Shown one piece after another: positions 32,701-47,597 of a DNA stretch of 64,000 nucleotides. Numbering within the stretch: the first letter of the stretch is position 1; each line of letters opens with the position of its first letter. Position numbers and translations under genes: made by a program. Source of the DNA: Cycas panzhihuaensis (taxonomy: Eukaryota > Cycadophyta); contig CM041465.1 in NCBI GenBank assembly GCA_023213395.1, positions 39,129,741 to 39,193,740 on the forward strand, written 5' to 3'. The notes beneath the pieces are model-generated. The model worked only from the letters and a program-made list of their open reading frames with translations, ran no database searches and had not been told where the DNA came from.

Positions 32701-34739
32701 CTACCTTCATTTAATTAATTTTCTATTTTTATGATTTTTCAATTATTGCTTTCATTTTATTTCTCATTTTCTTGCCTACTTATCTTCCCTCTTATATTCT
32801 AAGGAATCATTAGATACTTTTGGAGCTATACATAGTACATATATAAGGCAAAGAACCTAAGAAGGTATAATTAGAAATTCTATGGGCTTTTAATGGATTT
32901 TTCATTACTAAAATTGGTTTATTTATATTTCTACTTTATGGTATTCTATTAACCATCATTTAATTGTATTTTTAATATTTATTGTTCCTAGGTTCTTGTT
33001 AATTTACTCCAACACTCTTATTTTGTAGCCAAATTTTTGTGGATTCCTACAAATTAATTGGTTTCTAAAAGATTATTTAACTAATTGATGTAAGTTTCTA
33101 ATTAGTTGGTGGATGCATAATTTACATGATTCTAACCTTCTCATTTACTTCATTTGACATTTTTAGCTTGCTTTTCTATTGGCAATTCTCCAAGTACAAT
33201 ATAAATGTTGTTAGAACTTTTAAATAATTCTTAAATTTGGTTTATTGTTTTATTTTACTTTTAAACTATTTGTGAGCATCTTTCAAGATTATTAATTCAC
33301 TTTTTTATGGAAAATTCTCTAGGTCTAATAGAAATACTACTAAAATTCCCTTAAATTAGATGAGTATAGATTGAGTTTTCTTATTTGATTTTAACGTTTT
33401 GATAAACTTGCATACTCACATATAGGTCTTATATTCTAATAATTTTTCTATAGTACTTGGAGATTTTACTACTTATTTTTATGTGAGATAATCCCAGGTA
33501 TAATGGGCATGCTACTTATTTTTTCTCAAGATTTTCAAACCACCTCTTAAATTTTGTTTTAGGTTTTATTTCATTTGATTTGTAGCTTCATTTATTACTT
33601 CCTTTCAATTTTATTTTTATTTTTATTTCTTATTTTATTACTTGATAATCTATTTGGATATGAATGAGAAGTGTAGAATTTGTAAAAAAAAGTTAAGACT
33701 AATAAATAATCCTTAAACAAGAAGTGATTTTTGGTAAGAGAAGCTTATACTTTACCACTAGTTGATTAGTTACTTGTTTATTTTATTTCAAAAGAGAAAA
33801 GTATATATTTTATTATACATTAGAGTTAATTATAAGCTAATTTCTTATATTTTTAGCTTATAAGTGTTATTCTACTCGACTATTTTATTTTGCTTACTTA
33901 CTTATTTGTTATAATTAGTAGTTTATTATTTACTTTTGCATTTAATTTTCTTAGCTTCATTTCTTAGGTTCAACTTAGATCTTGGGTTGGATGCACTATT
34001 CTCTATTGATTGCATGTGATATGGATAATATATAGTTTCCTTATTCCCCTAGTTCACCTTTCTTTCCTATTTTATAAGGCCATGATCCTTAGGAGGGATT
34101 AGCTTTCTTTAGGATCTTATTTCACCTAGAGTTATAGGTTGGTCTTGTGCCTATAGAGGTGATGGTGCTTTTTAATTCTTCCTTGAGGCTTTAAAAAAAT
34201 AGGTTGGATGGGGCAATCAGTCTTTTGGCATAAATCCCCAACAACTTATTACTAAACCAATTAAACTCATAGCCTAAATTGTTTCATGCCTGCCTTTCCT
34301 AGTCCCCTCTTTTTGAATCATTAGATCTAAGTTTTTTATTCTATATAGGATGTTGCTTATTGTTTATTCTCATTTTTCTATTTCTTATTAATTGCAACAT
34401 GCTTGTTTATTTCTTTATCATACTAGTTCACTTTTATTTCTCATATACCTTTTTTTAATTTCTTAAATTATTACTTCGATTACTTGATCCATAAGCCCGA
34501 GTTGGTAAGTGAGAGATTTCTATTTAGGGGATTGGGAATGATACTTTCTATTGATATCATTTACACACATGCATAATGCTTATACCCATTTAAGGATACT
34601 ATTTGTATATTCTCTAGACTCTTCAGGACCTTTTATAAGGCCTTTCTAATGGAATATGTTCAAGTAGAGCTTATATTATTAGAATGTTTATAATATTTTA
34701 TGTGTTTTTTTAAAATACCATTTAAGGTTTAATCATTTA
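32701..34739. other. AT-rich stretch with nothing recognised
   Basis: I see no conserved protein on either strand, no LTR pair and no tandem array. Position suggests the RNase H and integrase remains of the Tat RT to the right, but I cannot support this from motifs. Confidence 0.4.
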
Positions 34740-35760
34740 AGGATAAAACTACTTTTCTCCCTATCATCTTTTTAAAGATATTCAACATAATTCATTAAAA
34801 TGTGATAAGGCATTAGTGAGATCAAATTGCATAACATGGTATGCACATGCTCTTCTACTATATCATGAATATAATTTTAGATTTACCCTCTTGTGTTATG
34901 CTTAGTTAACTATAGCCACTAAATCCATCTATAAAAGAGTAAATTTCATTCTATTTGACCATTTCAAATACATCTTCTATAAATGGTATTATGAATAAGT
35001 CTTTCTTTATCACTTTATTAACTTGATAATAATTAACACAAACCTATTTTTCTTTTCATTTTTGGAGTTATAAGCATGAAGCTAACTAATCACTATAGGA
35101 AATCTCTTAGATATATCTTGGTTTTAGCATATCATTTGGTTTGGCCTTAATATTTTCTTTAAATTTAGGGTTCATTTAGCATGGCCTTTACTAAATTAAT
35201 TTTATTTCCTCTATGAGATATATTCAATATGCTTATATTTTAGGTGGAATGTCCTTTAAATCCTTATATGACCACACAAAAATGTCAATGTATTCTTTAA
35301 GCAATGCCTTGTGCTATTATCTACTCATCTTAGTGGCCCTTAATTATGATATTTTAGGGTTCATTTACTTTTCTTATATTCAAATTCTTTGTTTTTAATC
35401 CCTTTATAATTTCTCTAATTTTATATTTAAGTTTATTATATTTAGAAAGGAAGTTATATACCTCCTCCTCATTTTCTAGGCCCTCTTTATATGATTATGC
35501 TTACATTCGATGTAAATTATGTATTTCATTATCCATACTAAGCTTTTTTATACTATTAATAATTTTATTATTAGTTATATTTTTTATTTATATAAAAATA
35601 TTTTAATAAATATGGGTTTTATTTTTTCTTGTCTTATTTTCTTAAACCTCTCCTTACTTATAAGCCATTCTTAACCTACTTTGCCTAAGGTACTATTAAT
35701 TTGGAAAGCATTGTCCTTAGTTTCTACTTAAACTAGATTATATGCCTCGTGTAAAACTGA
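34740..35760 (-). pseudogene. Tat-lineage reverse transcriptase fragment
   Basis: The minus strand has the Tat hallmark ALLKEYIDIFVWSYKDLK, then IPP, at about 35312-35243. It continues with a KK.RFVLI segment near 35060, MDLVAIVN (the MDGFSGYNQ block, about 34920) and AYHVMQFDLTNALSHFN (the MPFGLTNAPATFQ block, about 34850-34800). The catalytic FxDD box and later parts are gone. Upstream, to about 35760, a weak protease-like reading is possible. It is much more decayed than the Tat element at 1695-15252, and no LTRs could be assigned. Confidence 0.6.
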
Positions 35761-36874
35761 GGTCATATCCAAATTAACATTTTATGAATTATAAAGTAGA
35801 TTAAAATGGGTGCTCAAATAAGCGGTAGTGTTGTGTTTATCATATAATAAAAAATTATGGGATAACTAACCCTGGGGTTCAAAAAATCTAAAAAAAAATA
35901 AATGTATAAAAAATAAAATAAACATTGACTTAGTTGGTGGGGTCATCACCTAGTATATAGAAAATATAAGCACTAGTGTATCATGCAAATATTGTTTTCA
36001 TTGGAAGGTGGGAAAATAAAATCTAAGGTTGCTAAGGTTATATACCCACTCCTTCTGCCAAGTATTATTGGGTGCCCTCCATTAATAATATAACCTCAAT
36101 CCTATTACAATCACTATCTCCAACCCTTAGTGATGAACTCTAAGGTAAATTATAAGTTACCTTGAGTAACTCTGAATAGTACAAATGGTGGCAAGATAAA
36201 ATCATGTATGGTCTCTCTAAAAAACACTATTAAGCTAGCCCTACCTTTCCAACACACTCCTAAGGAGTGAGTATAGAGTCAACCCACTTACTCTTTACTA
36301 CCCTCATATCTACTAAAATCACTTATAATTAAGGTTTTTATGCATAGGTCCTAACAAGTAAAATGCACTAATACAAGTACATATATACTAAGGAATTAGC
36401 CCTAACTAGCTGAGGGTTTGGCATACTATAGGACCCTACTTACATAAAGGGTCTTAGTTTAGTAATGTCTTAGTAAAACCAGTGAAATAAGATTTAGATT
36501 CTACAAACACCTAGGATATAGTTGAGAATACCTAGAAATAATAATGGATTGATGAAATAAAAATACTTTGATGATGACACCTTATTTTAAAATGTCTAAT
36601 ATAATAAAAGTTGTAGCCCATGATGTTGAGTAAACTACACACGCGGATAAAGGTGGAAGGCAACATAAAGGATTTATTGAATCCTAAGTTTATCAAGCAT
36701 GTATTTGAAGAAATTTTTTTTGCTACTTTTTAAAAGTGTTTTCTATAATTTTTTTGATAATAACATGTATCTTCACTCCTATAGGAGTTAGTTTAAAATT
36801 GAAATGATAGGTAATATAATCTCCTAATTATACCTATATACAAATACAACTAAATGAAGTAAAATTTCACATTT
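35761..36874. other. AT-rich stretch with nothing recognised
   Basis: There are no conserved coding motifs. It lies between the Tat RT fragment and the AAATC-flanked element, and is probably the upstream part of the same Tat remnant. Confidence 0.35.
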
Positions 36875-36879
36875 AAATC

Positions 36880-37345
36880 TATTAAACTTTTTGTAATGCT
36901 TTCTGTGGAAGTGTATAATCAAGTAAGATATAATATAATCATATGATCAATCAAGTATATCATGAATATAATTAATGAAAAGAATAAAGGTATAAGAGAT
37001 AATAATACATACATCATATTTAATGTGAAAAACCTATGAATGGGAAAAACCACCTCTTAATATTTATGAAATCTTATATTAAGAAGAATAATCAAATATC
37101 CACATGGTGAGTCATCCCATCCTCAGAAAGAGGATTAGGTGATCTAATTTTATTTATAATAAGCATTACCTTTATATAGATGTATCACATTATTAATATC
37201 TAATCATATTTTACTATTACAATAACCAATTTGATCATGTGTATGGGATCCTTTCACATCAACTAATGATAACTTTGACCACTTGACCATTAATTAAATA
37301 TTATTTATGATAATCATAAAAGTGATTATTCCAATACTTCTAACA
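36880..37345 (-). repeat. 3' LTR of the AAATC-flanked element
   Basis: On the minus strand it starts TGTTAGAAGTATTGG right after the polypurine tract and has a TATA candidate (CTATATAAAGG) near 37180-37170. It aligns with 51379-51865 and with 51926-52383. Confidence 0.8.
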
Positions 37346-39560
37346 CTCCCCCTTAATGTTTAATTTGTATGTTCTCAAATGTCTTTATCTTTATGTCTTC
37401 ATCTTGTATCTTCATATTGGAACACCTGCTAATCTATCTCTTCATTTCATCCATATCACCTATAAATCAATGTATCAAATTTGTCCTTATTATTCTTATC
37501 TCTTATAAGTAAAATCATCATGTCATTATCATATCATAGCTTACCACTTGTAAATCTTTAATTAATCAAATAATCACAATTCATGACTCTCAACTTATCA
37601 TGATATATGAAATATTTTCTCTTCAACTTGATATCTCCACCTATAAGTTATAAATAAAACTCATCAAATTATCAATCAACCAATTCACTAATATTCATAT
37701 AAATCAACAATCATATACTAAAATACATGGGTAACTAGTTATTATGATCATTGATTATCTAAGAAACATTTCTTCTATATGGTTCATTAGTTTCATAAAA
37801 TAAAATAAAATATAATATACTACTATTAGGGAAATATATTATACAAGAGTAACTCATGAAACTTTCTTACCTCTTGCCAATGGGATATGTATGTGATGCC
37901 TCTATTAATGATTTTACACATACCCTTATAGTTTTATTGGCAACTAATTTTATCAAACTCTTCTCTAACTTCCAACTAATTAACTCCAAGAATAGGGCAT
38001 ATCACCTAGTCTATTAAGTTAGTTACAATAAAGTAACACAAAGTAATATGTTTTTATACCTCTTATTATATATGGCAATTAAAATTTTAACTTTAAAAAA
38101 ATACATATTAATTAGACTCCTCAATAACTAATCTTGGTTTTATAGATAACTTATAATTATTATTACCAATTTAAATAATTAAACTTAAGAGATTTCTCTC
38201 ATGTCTCATATTAGAAGGAAATCTCATAATCCAATAACCTTAAAAAAAAAAACTCAACTTTAACAAAACATCATTCTCTCAAATTCTCATTCAATAGGCA
38301 CTGTCCTCATATATCCTTCACAATATCTAATCATAAGTTAAATCATATAATAAATTAGGCGATTTCATCAACTTTTCATCAAATTCATTTGATGAGTACT
38401 GGCTATTAGACTACATAAAATGTATTATGTGCATTAAGAAAATCAATATCATTATTATAGCATGTATATCTCATTTATCTCATACCAAATATCAAATAGA
38501 TTCCTATATGTACTTTACAAATTCAATTTCGAGCCTTAAATATATCTCCTTTTGTTATTTTCAACCAAACTCTTATCCAAACTCATCATTGATCATCTAT
38601 TTATATCAAGATAAACTTAAGAGCTTTTAAAATCAAGACAAAATGCCAAATCATGTCTCAAATAACTAAAAAAATATAACTTTTAGGATGCTAAAAATTA
38701 CTTGTCAAATATTAATAATTAAAATATTCATCATGTAGACTCTAAATTGTACCTTGAAACCACTTGTTTCAACTATCTCTGAGTCTTCTTTTTAACATAC
38801 AAACCACTTGTTTCTTGTGCTTAGCTCTATTTTGGATATTTTACTCTCTATTAACTCATTTTATCTTCATCTAAGTAAGATACCCTTTCTAAAACTTTGT
38901 TTATCTATTTGTGGCCATATTAATCATCTATGGTAAACTATCTAGTTGAAGTGCCCAACATTAAGTCATCTACCTTTCCTATATGTCCTATTTTATCATT
39001 GTGTAAGTCATTAATCGTGCAATGCCATAAGGTGTTTTCACCATTCAATTTTAACCATCTATTGCATGGAGATTACACCCCCTCCACCAGTTCATTCATT
39101 CATCATCTTTATCAAACTACCAATCAATTTTTTAGAGTAGTGTATATTCACCAAGTTGTATGAATCCATTTGTGTATCATCGTGTGAAGTTTATTTTATT
39201 ACCAATTTTTTTTTTATCTTAGTGGGACCCTCTATTATGCTACCCTATTGAAGTATTATGGTGATAACATCTTACTAAAGCTTACTTCCTTATTATGCCT
39301 TATGTGAAAATTGAATCTTATTTCATGTATAGATATATACATCATAAGCATATACGTATCCAGCATGAATGAATATTTTTTGTGAGTTTTTTTATTAATT
39401 TAATTTACTTTATCACCAAGCAACTTCATCATCACTATTATCGGAGCTAACAAATTGATCCTCATAAATTCAATCTAGTTTTATAATTTTTAGAATTAAT
39501 CTATAGAGCACACAATCACTCATTGACTATAATTGACCAACTTTAGAGAGATTTTTGAAT
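37346..39560 (-). other. Interior of the AAATC-flanked element, 3' part
   Basis: This is AT-rich sequence without a clear protein. The first 400 bases align with 52384-52760 and, inverted, with about 56130-56540. The interior 3' end is therefore a family feature conserved without an open frame. From about 38880 to 39560 the sequence is unassigned; a 77-codon plus-strand frame at 38930-39163 has no recognised match. Confidence 0.5.
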
Positions 39561-40245
39561 AAGGGTAAAATTTTTATAAAGTTTTTATTAAATTAAATTA
39601 TATTAAAATTTCCTTTAAAGTTTGTAGAGTCCCCATCAAAATAGTAGCCAATCATATGCAGTAGTCTAGGTGACCAAGTACTAAAGCGCAAAAGGGGATA
39701 AAGGCCTAAAAATTAATTTTTGATTATTTTAGAGGTACTTAAATATTTTTTCATATAACTTTGTAACCTAGAGTCTAATTTATGAACCATCTAAACTGTT
39801 GGAATCTTTGTTTAGTGCTAGTCATTTTGGTATATAATTTTAACAGTTTGAAGTTATTTTCATTGTAAAATTTTTAGCTAAAACTGACACTTTATTTTAA
39901 AGCTTTGCATGGTAACCAATAAAGTAAATATTTTATAAACATTTGATGATCATTTTGATGTACATTTGAGAAATATTTCATGAATATTGATGCTTAATGT
40001 TTGACCTTAGGGCAGTTTATTTAAACCCTAGTGGTGGCCTACTTAAGCTCATCAATAAATATTTCAAAGGAGGAGGAGGGTGGTACTAATTAAAGGGATG
40101 GGAGGCGAATATCCTAATTTTGAGGGATAAGTATACTCGATTATGCTTACTCTTGGTGCTTCTGATTCTATTCATGATTGATTTGTACTTATGATGGTTC
40201 ATTTATAAATCTTGATTACTAATTAACATTTTATAATAGATTCCT
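39561..40245 (+). other. Probable 5' LTR and leader of the plus-strand copia
   Basis: AT-rich sequence precedes gag. A TGGTACTAATTAAAG at about 40092 could be a decayed primer-binding site, with TTTAAACCCTAG-type LTR text just before it. No second LTR copy was found, so this is positional inference. Confidence 0.3.
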
Positions 40246-40249
40246 CCTC

Positions 40250-43200
40250 ATCATCTTTCTCTACTATAAATTTACTGGTGATTCCTAAATTCAATGGTAA
40301 AAATTATTTTATATAGTAAAAAAAAATTAAACCTAGTTTACAATTAAGAGAATTGTGGAAGATTATTTCTAAAGATTATACAATTTTTGTTCCTATTTCT
40401 TCTACAACTGAGTTAACTCTTGATGAAGAGAAAATTAAATCCAAGATTGAGAGAAAAGATAGTGAAGCACTTTCCTTCATTTTTTTCTACTATTGATGAT
40501 GCAAGTTTTTATGGTATTTATAATGTTCTCACTTCTCATGATTCATGGAATACTTTAAAATTTTAATTTGAAGGAGGAACTAATACAAGAATTTAGAATT
40601 TAAGAAGAAAAATTATGAATCTTAATATATCTTATTCTGAACTTGTTCATACTTTTATCACTAGAGCTTAGGATATTGTTAATTAAATGATTTCATTAAA
40701 TGAATAAGGTCCTAAATAAGGAGTAAAGTCCTAAATAAGGAGTTGTAGAAAAGATTCTTTGAGGTACTAAAATAATAAGGAAGTTTAAGAACATGACTAT
40801 AACAATTAAAATGATAAAAGACTTAACAACATTAAAACTTGATGAGTTACTTTCTCTGCTTTTGATAGTTGAAGAGAAAAAGAGTTTAATTAAAATTATG
40901 GAACAAGTGTTTGCCACTTAGGAAATCTTGAGGGGCAGATTTAGGAGACTATAGAAACAAGGTCAAGGATCTATACAAGACTAAACATTAGCATCAACTT
41001 TATCATTAGTATCTGTACAAGTAAGTTATAGATATGGACAAAGGTAAGGCTAACTTTAGACATCAAGAAGAGGAATATTTAGAGGAAGAAGTCTTATTAG
41101 AGGAAGAAGTCTTATTCCACCAGGAGGATGAAGTTCATCTCAAGGAAGAGAAAGAACCACATCTCAAGGAGTTGGAAGAGAAAGAGGATTTATTCCAAAT
41201 TACTACAAATGTAGAATGCAAGGATAATTTTCTTATGAATGTCAAGAAGATGATATGGCTAATGTAGCTACAAATAGAAATAAAAATCTTTTCTATATAA
41301 ATTTGAATATGTAACCTTCTAATGATAAAAATGATGAATGGTACATTGAATCTAGTTATTCCACATATATATCCTATAATACTAAAATATTTTTTAAAAT
41401 TGAAGAAGACAATAATCAAAGGAAAGTCATTTTTAGAAACGATAATACTTAGGAAGTTAAAGGGCAAGGAGTTATGACTATACAAATAGAAAGTAGAGAA
41501 AATAAAAATATCTACCATGTGTTGTTTGTACCTATATTAAAGAAGAACTTATTATCTATTGGATAAATGATAGAACAATAGTACATGCTAGTTTTAAATA
41601 AGGGTGAATGTGAAATTAATGATAAGTTAAATAATGAGATAATAGTTTCTAAAGGTTAAATGACCAAGGGCAAATTATTTAAACTTATATTTTCTTCACC
41701 AATCTAAGTCTTTAATACTTCACTTTTAGATAGAAACATACTTTGGCATCATAAATTTGGACATCTCAATTATTATAAAGTTGTTACCTTAAAGAAGTAA
41801 GATATAGTTACTAGACTTCTATTTATTCAAGGAAATAATAAAATATGTGAAGGACACATTTATAGAAAAAGTTATAAAGTTTACAAATTTAGAATCTCAG
41901 TCTATATATCCATTGCAATTAGTACATGCAAATTTATGTGGTCCTATGAGGACACTAATATTTATAAATTCTAGATTTTTCTTAATTCTTGTTGATGACT
42001 TTATAAGAAAATTTGGGCATATTTCCTTAAATAAAAATTTGAAATATTTCTAAGATTTATTGAATTTAGAGTGGTGGTTAAAAGAAAAAATAGTTATAAG
42101 TTATAAATTCTTCATTTAAATAATGGAGGAGAATTTATCTCAAATGATTTTAGAGATTTATGTAATGAGGTTAGAATAAGAAGATAATTTACTACTCCAT
42201 ACATACCTCAACAAAATGAAGTTGTTGAAAGAAAAATTAGAACGATTATAGAAATAATAAGATGCATGCTTAAGTCCAAAGGACATAGTGATGAATATTA
42301 GGTTGAAGCAATAAGTATTATTATTTATCTTCTAAACAAAAGTCCTATAAAATCAATAAATGACTTAACTCCTAAAGAATGTTAGACTAGTTATAAACCA
42401 TATGTTTTTCACTAAAAAAATTTTAATATATTGATTATATACAAATTATTATTGAGAAAATAATAAAATTAGAAAGAAAAAGTATCAAATATATTTTTAT
42501 AGGCTATTCAAGTGAACAGAAAGCCTATAGATTATTTGATCAAATAGTAAAGAAGTTTTTTGTAAGCAGAGATACTATCTTTGATGAAAATATAATTTTC
42601 AAACCTAAAGATGATAAAAGAAAATAAGTTATAGCTGAAGTTGATTAAGAACCAATTCAAACTTCATCTTCTTTGATTACAAATTTAATGTTTAAATTAG
42701 AATTCAAGTTCATCTCCAAGTTTGTCATCTAACCTAAGTACAAAATAAGTTATAGGTCCAAAATAACTCATTAGAAGTCATAATCCTAAAGCAATATTTG
42801 ATAGAAATTTTAACAAAAAGTTAATAAGATCTTAAGCAAGAGTTAATTATGCATTAATGACTCAAGTACTATAAACTAATAAACCTCATTCTTTTGAAGA
42901 ACCTACTGAAAATGAAAATGGGATTAAAGTAATGAAAGTTTAGTATAATTCTTTCTACAAAAAAAAAAAAAAAGATTTGGTAAAGTTACCTACTAATAAA
43001 AAAGTAATTGGTACAAAGTGGATATATAAAATAGATACAAAGCTAATAGCTCAATTGACAAATACATGGCAAGACTAATAGGAAACATATATACTCAATA
43101 AGAAGGTATTAACTATTAAGAAAGTTTTTGCTCCTATTGATAGAATGAATATAACCCAAAGTATCTTATCTCTAACTACTCATCAAGGTTGGACCATATA
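40250..43200 (+). pseudogene. Copia gag, protease, integrase and start of RT (first half)
   Basis: Gag covers about 40280-40920 (LRELWKIISKDYTIFVPIS and KIERKDSEALSFIF). A zinc-knuckle remnant follows at 41195-41265, where the first Cys is Tyr. The protease is at about 41335-41560 (NEWYIESSYSTYIS, active-site Asp turned Glu; later VPILKKNLLSIG). The integrase finger is at 41738-41790 (LWHHKFGHLNYYK). The core runs to PYIPQQNEVVERKIRTIIEI (about 42200-42255), which keeps the catalytic Glu. RT begins near 42990 (VIGTKW, YMARLIGNIY) and stops at 43200 in the middle of the WTIYQMDA block, where the LINE enters. There are very many stops, often at Gln codons. Confidence 0.85.
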
Positions 43201-43389
43201 TTAGATGGATGCTTTTTTTTTTTGGATATGGTGAAAAGGAAGAAGAGGTTTTAAAAGGGCCCTAAACCTTTTACAATATCTGCCTCTTAGCTAGAACAAG
43301 AGTGCTATAACAATCCCATGGCCTATCTAATCTTAATCCATCCCCTCCATTCTATCTCTAAGTACCATGACAACCCTTATGGCTAGCTT

Positions 43390-46300
43390 ATCCTCCCTTA
43401 TGGACATGCACATCTAATCTAGCTAGACTCAGAAGTTCCTCTAAAAAATCCTCCTTCCATACCCTTAGTCTCTTATTTGAAACCACCCAATTGGCTAGCC
43501 AATCGACTGCCACATTACCCTCTCTATATGTGTGGCTAATCTAAAAATTCTCTTTTGACATTAACATATATTAAGTGTCCCTGACTATATCTTCATTATG
43601 CTAATCTGTTATAGTTTCCCATGTGAGCATCCTGACCATATTTAGAGAATCTCCTTCAATCACCACCTTCTCACAATTATCCTCAGCAGTCATAAGTATC
43701 GCTCTCTGCATAGCCTTTAGCTCAGCTATATGATTAGTCATCTAACTATAATATTTTGCATAGGCCCATCTTAGTTTTTCATCTAGGTATCTACATAAGC
43801 CTCTCCTTCATGCCCCACCAGGGTTGCCTTTCAATGCTCCATCAAAATTTATTTTGACCCAGTTATCTATAGATGGGAACCAAAAGCAATTCTTCTTTTT
43901 GGTCTCCATTATATTTGGTCTACTTATTCCCGATCCATTAATGATTCTACCATTAAATTCAGATTTGCTTTTCTCATCTGAGATTCTAATTAATTTCATA
44001 ATTGATGTACATATCATCCCAAAGAGCTTAAACTCGTCTAATTCTTTATCCTGGAATAACCTTCTATTTCATTCCTTCCAGATATTCTACACCACTGTTG
44101 GCATGAAAATTTTCTAGAGAGACCCTAACATCTTACTCCTAAAAGGAGATTTCCACATCATCCATTGGTCTATAAGGAACATATGGTACACCCATTTTAT
44201 CCAAAAATGATGCCAAATAAAAGCCCATATTCTATTATTAGAAAAGGGACAATGAATGCTAATATGATCCAGGGATTCCTCATCCTTCTTACATAGCACA
44301 CATTTGTTAGGCATGACAAAACCATGCATTTGAAGATTATCCATTGTTAAGATCTTGTTCTTTAAGCAAAGCCACCAGAAGACTGCCACCTTATGAATTA
44401 AGCCCAGCTTCCATGCTCCCTCTAATGAAGGGTTCTTTCTAACTCCCTCCTCTAAGCATATGGTCTAGTATCCCTACTTCATAGTATACTCCCCCAAAGG
44501 GGAATTAGCCCATATGATTTTGTCTACTTTCAGCCTTATCGGGATATAACATTGGTCAATCTCTTTTTTTAGGGCCAAAGTACTCTCCCTCTAGTCTTAT
44601 GCCCTTTGTAACTCCATAAAGGATCTCCAAGATCTATCCCTACCTTGATCCTCTAGGTAATTATTGACCTTTATGCCATAAATATCCTCACAAGTAACTT
44701 GTAGGTTACCAACATTAGGCCTATCTTTCAATTTATAATTCTCACACTAATTGTCCTCCCAGAAATTTATACTTTCCCTATCCTCTAGCTTCCATCTCAA
44801 TCTAGAGAGCAAGATAGATTTAGAGTGTGTTATACTCCTCCATATTGGGGACCTATTAACCTCCCCCACCTCATCTTTCAAGATGTTATTAGCCTCAAAG
44901 TATTTTTTGTTAATAATATTACCCCATTATCTCCCTTTGTCCTTTACTAGTCTCCATCCTAATTTAGCCACTAGGGCTCTTGATAGAGGCTAATCTTCTA
45001 ATATTAAGCCTGCCCACCCATTTAAGTAGGCAAACTTAATCCCATGCTACCAGATGAATTCTACCATTTTCTTATGTTCCTAACATTATGAATCTTTTCT
45101 AAATACCTTCTAAGCTCAATATAACCCTACTCAAGGCCCTAAATATTGACATCATATATATTGAGATGCTCTTAAGAGAAGTAGTCACCAATTGGATCTT
45201 TCCAACTTGAATAAGAAGAGATCCTTCCTAACCTACTAAATTTCTTTGCATCTTATCCACAATGGGGTTCCAAACTTCCCTACACATATTCCTAACAAAC
45301 AAGGGCATCCCTAGGTAAGTAGATAGAAGAGACCTAATGGGAATATCCAACTCCCTACTGATCTTTCTCTAAATTCTCTCCTAGGTGCTTACAAAGAAAA
45401 CACTATTTTTTTCCAAATTTATTTTTTGATTTGTGGCTCTCTCAAAACATTGGAGGCCTATCTTAAAGGACCTTACTTCCTCCATCGTAACCTTTCCTAA
45501 TAAGATGTTATCATCTACAAACTAGTGATGAACTATATTATCGATGTTGAAAGTGGGCTTTAGTCCAATAACCCATCCTTTCCTCCTAACCTCCTCCATA
45601 ACTCTCCCTAACATTTCTATCATAATTATAAACGGGTAGGTAGATAGGGGGTCCCCTTGCCTTAACCCTCTAAGTCTGGGAAAGAAAGGTGTCAAGGTGT
45701 TATTTATTAAGACTAAGTATTAGGGTTTAGATATACAACATGCTATCTAATCCCTCCAAACCTCACCAAATCCAAAAGCTCGAAGGCAATCTATTAGGCA
45801 GTCCCAACCCACTCTATCATAATCTTGAGACATGTCAAATTTCATGATCATGCTAGCTTCTTTTCTCTAGTAGAGTGAGTGGATCATTTCATGGACCATT
45901 AAAATACCATTAAGAATTTGTCTACCTTTCACAAATTCATCTTGGTTTGGGGATATAATAAGCAGTAAGTACTCCTTGAGTCTATTAGCTAGGATTTTAG
46001 TTAAGAATTTGTATTTTATATTACAGAGGCTGATCAATCTAAACTCCTCCATGACTTTCATCCTATCTTTCTTATGGATTAGCACTAGGAAAGTAGCCTA
46101 CCACTCCTTCAAAATTAATTTTTTCTCATAGAATTCATCTAGGGGCAATTTTAAGTCTTCCTTGATTATGTCCCAAAACTCTTAAAAATTGCTCAAAGGA
46201 AAACCATTTAGACTAGGGGATTTATTCTGTCCCATATCAAAGAGGGCCTTCTCCACCTCCTCCATTGAGAAAGGTTCATTTAACCACCTATTTTTCTCTT

Positions 46301-47597
46301 CTTTAATCATCTTAGGGATGTATCCCATATGCTACCTCCTTAGATCCACATCCTGACACCTAGGTTCTTCAAATAAGTTCTTGAAGTAGTCCACTACTAT
46401 ACCTTTGATATCTTCTTCTATCCTAGATTCAACTCCTTGATTATTACTTAGTATGTTTATTCTATTATAGGACATATACCTTAGGGTTGTCATATGGAAA
46501 AACTTGGTGTTCTTATCCCCCTCTACTAGCAAAAGAGGCCTAGACTTCTATTTCTAGTGGATTTACTCTTCGACTAAGACCTCTTCTAATTTTTTGATAG
46601 TCATTTTCTCCCTTTGATCCAATGAGAGGGATCTACCTTCCTCCTAAATCCTTCCCTTAATCTCGTTAAGCTACACAAGAATCCATCTCTTAGCTTCAAA
46701 AATATTGCCAAAAACCTCTTTATTCTAGGCTTTAACTTGCCTTTTCACCTAGTTCAACTTCTTTGAGAACCTAAACATAGTATGCCCCTCCACCGGTATA
46801 CTCCACCATTCTTTAACCTGATTCTTAAGGTCAGGATGTTTTATCCACATGAGTTCAAACCAAAATGGGGCCCCAAGATATTTCCCTAAGGTGTTGAACT
46901 CAAGCATCAATAGAAAATGATCAGATGCCACCTTTGTGAGGGCATCTAATTTGACATTGTCATGGATCTTAGCCCACTCGTAATTAATCATCACCCTATC
47001 TAATTTTATTTGAATGTGGTGATGTCCTATTATTCTATTCAACTAGGTATATTTGGCCCATCTCAGTAAGATGTCCAATAGACTGCCTTTTTGAAGGAAG
47101 TCACCTAGGTCAGACATGGTTAATGACCAACCCTCATGTCCCCCTTTCTTTTCTCTTAGGGTCAAGGCCATATTTAGGTCCCCTACTATTAGCCATGAGC
47201 CTTCCCAGTCTTTAAGTATCTCTAGAATCCTATCCCAAAGCATCTTCCTGCCTATTAACATTGTTGGAGCATAAATATTTATAGCTAACCAATTCACATT
47301 TATCCTCCTCCATGTAAAATAGATGGACATAAAGTGGTCTTCCTATACCATAATTGACCTAAGCCAAACTTTTAGGTTCCAGAGTACTGCCATGCTACCC
47401 AAGCTTTGATGTCCTTCTTTTGCCAACATCTCCCCATTCCTCTAGACCTTGTTTTCCACCTCTAAGCCTTTGTCTCTATCTACTTTGGTTTCTTGAAGCA
47501 TAACAATATCTGCTTCCACTCTAGCTCGCATATCTTTAACTACTCTCTACTTGGAGGGAGAATTTAAACCCCTAATATTCTAGGAGATAATTCTCAT
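43390..47597 (-). pseudogene. LINE ORF2: endonuclease, reverse transcriptase, RNase H
   Basis: It starts at the methionine at 47597 (MRIIS, stop, NIRGLNSPSK). The AP-type endonuclease spans about 47597-46750 (EADIVMLQETKVD; WLIVGDLNMAL; KVASDHFLLMLEF, with the SDH motif). RT spans about 46550-45300 and contains FRLISLCNIKYKFLTKILAN (about 46050-45990) and the catalytic box as FVDDNILLG (about 45540-45500). A zf-RVT region follows at 44389-44200 (CVLCKKDEESLDHISIHC). The RNase H at 44017-43650 keeps FDGALKGNPGGA, AELKAMQRA and EGDSLNM, so three catalytic acids remain. A limited number of stops and frameshifts, several at Trp or Gln codons, make it inactive. Confidence 0.88.

Noticed and set aside
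41034-41267. Glu/Leu-rich 77-codon frame resembling a charged host protein
   Set aside because: It sits in the gag linker of a copia element. Other frames of the same stretch show the zinc-knuckle remnant, so it is a frame shadow of repeat-rich gag sequence.
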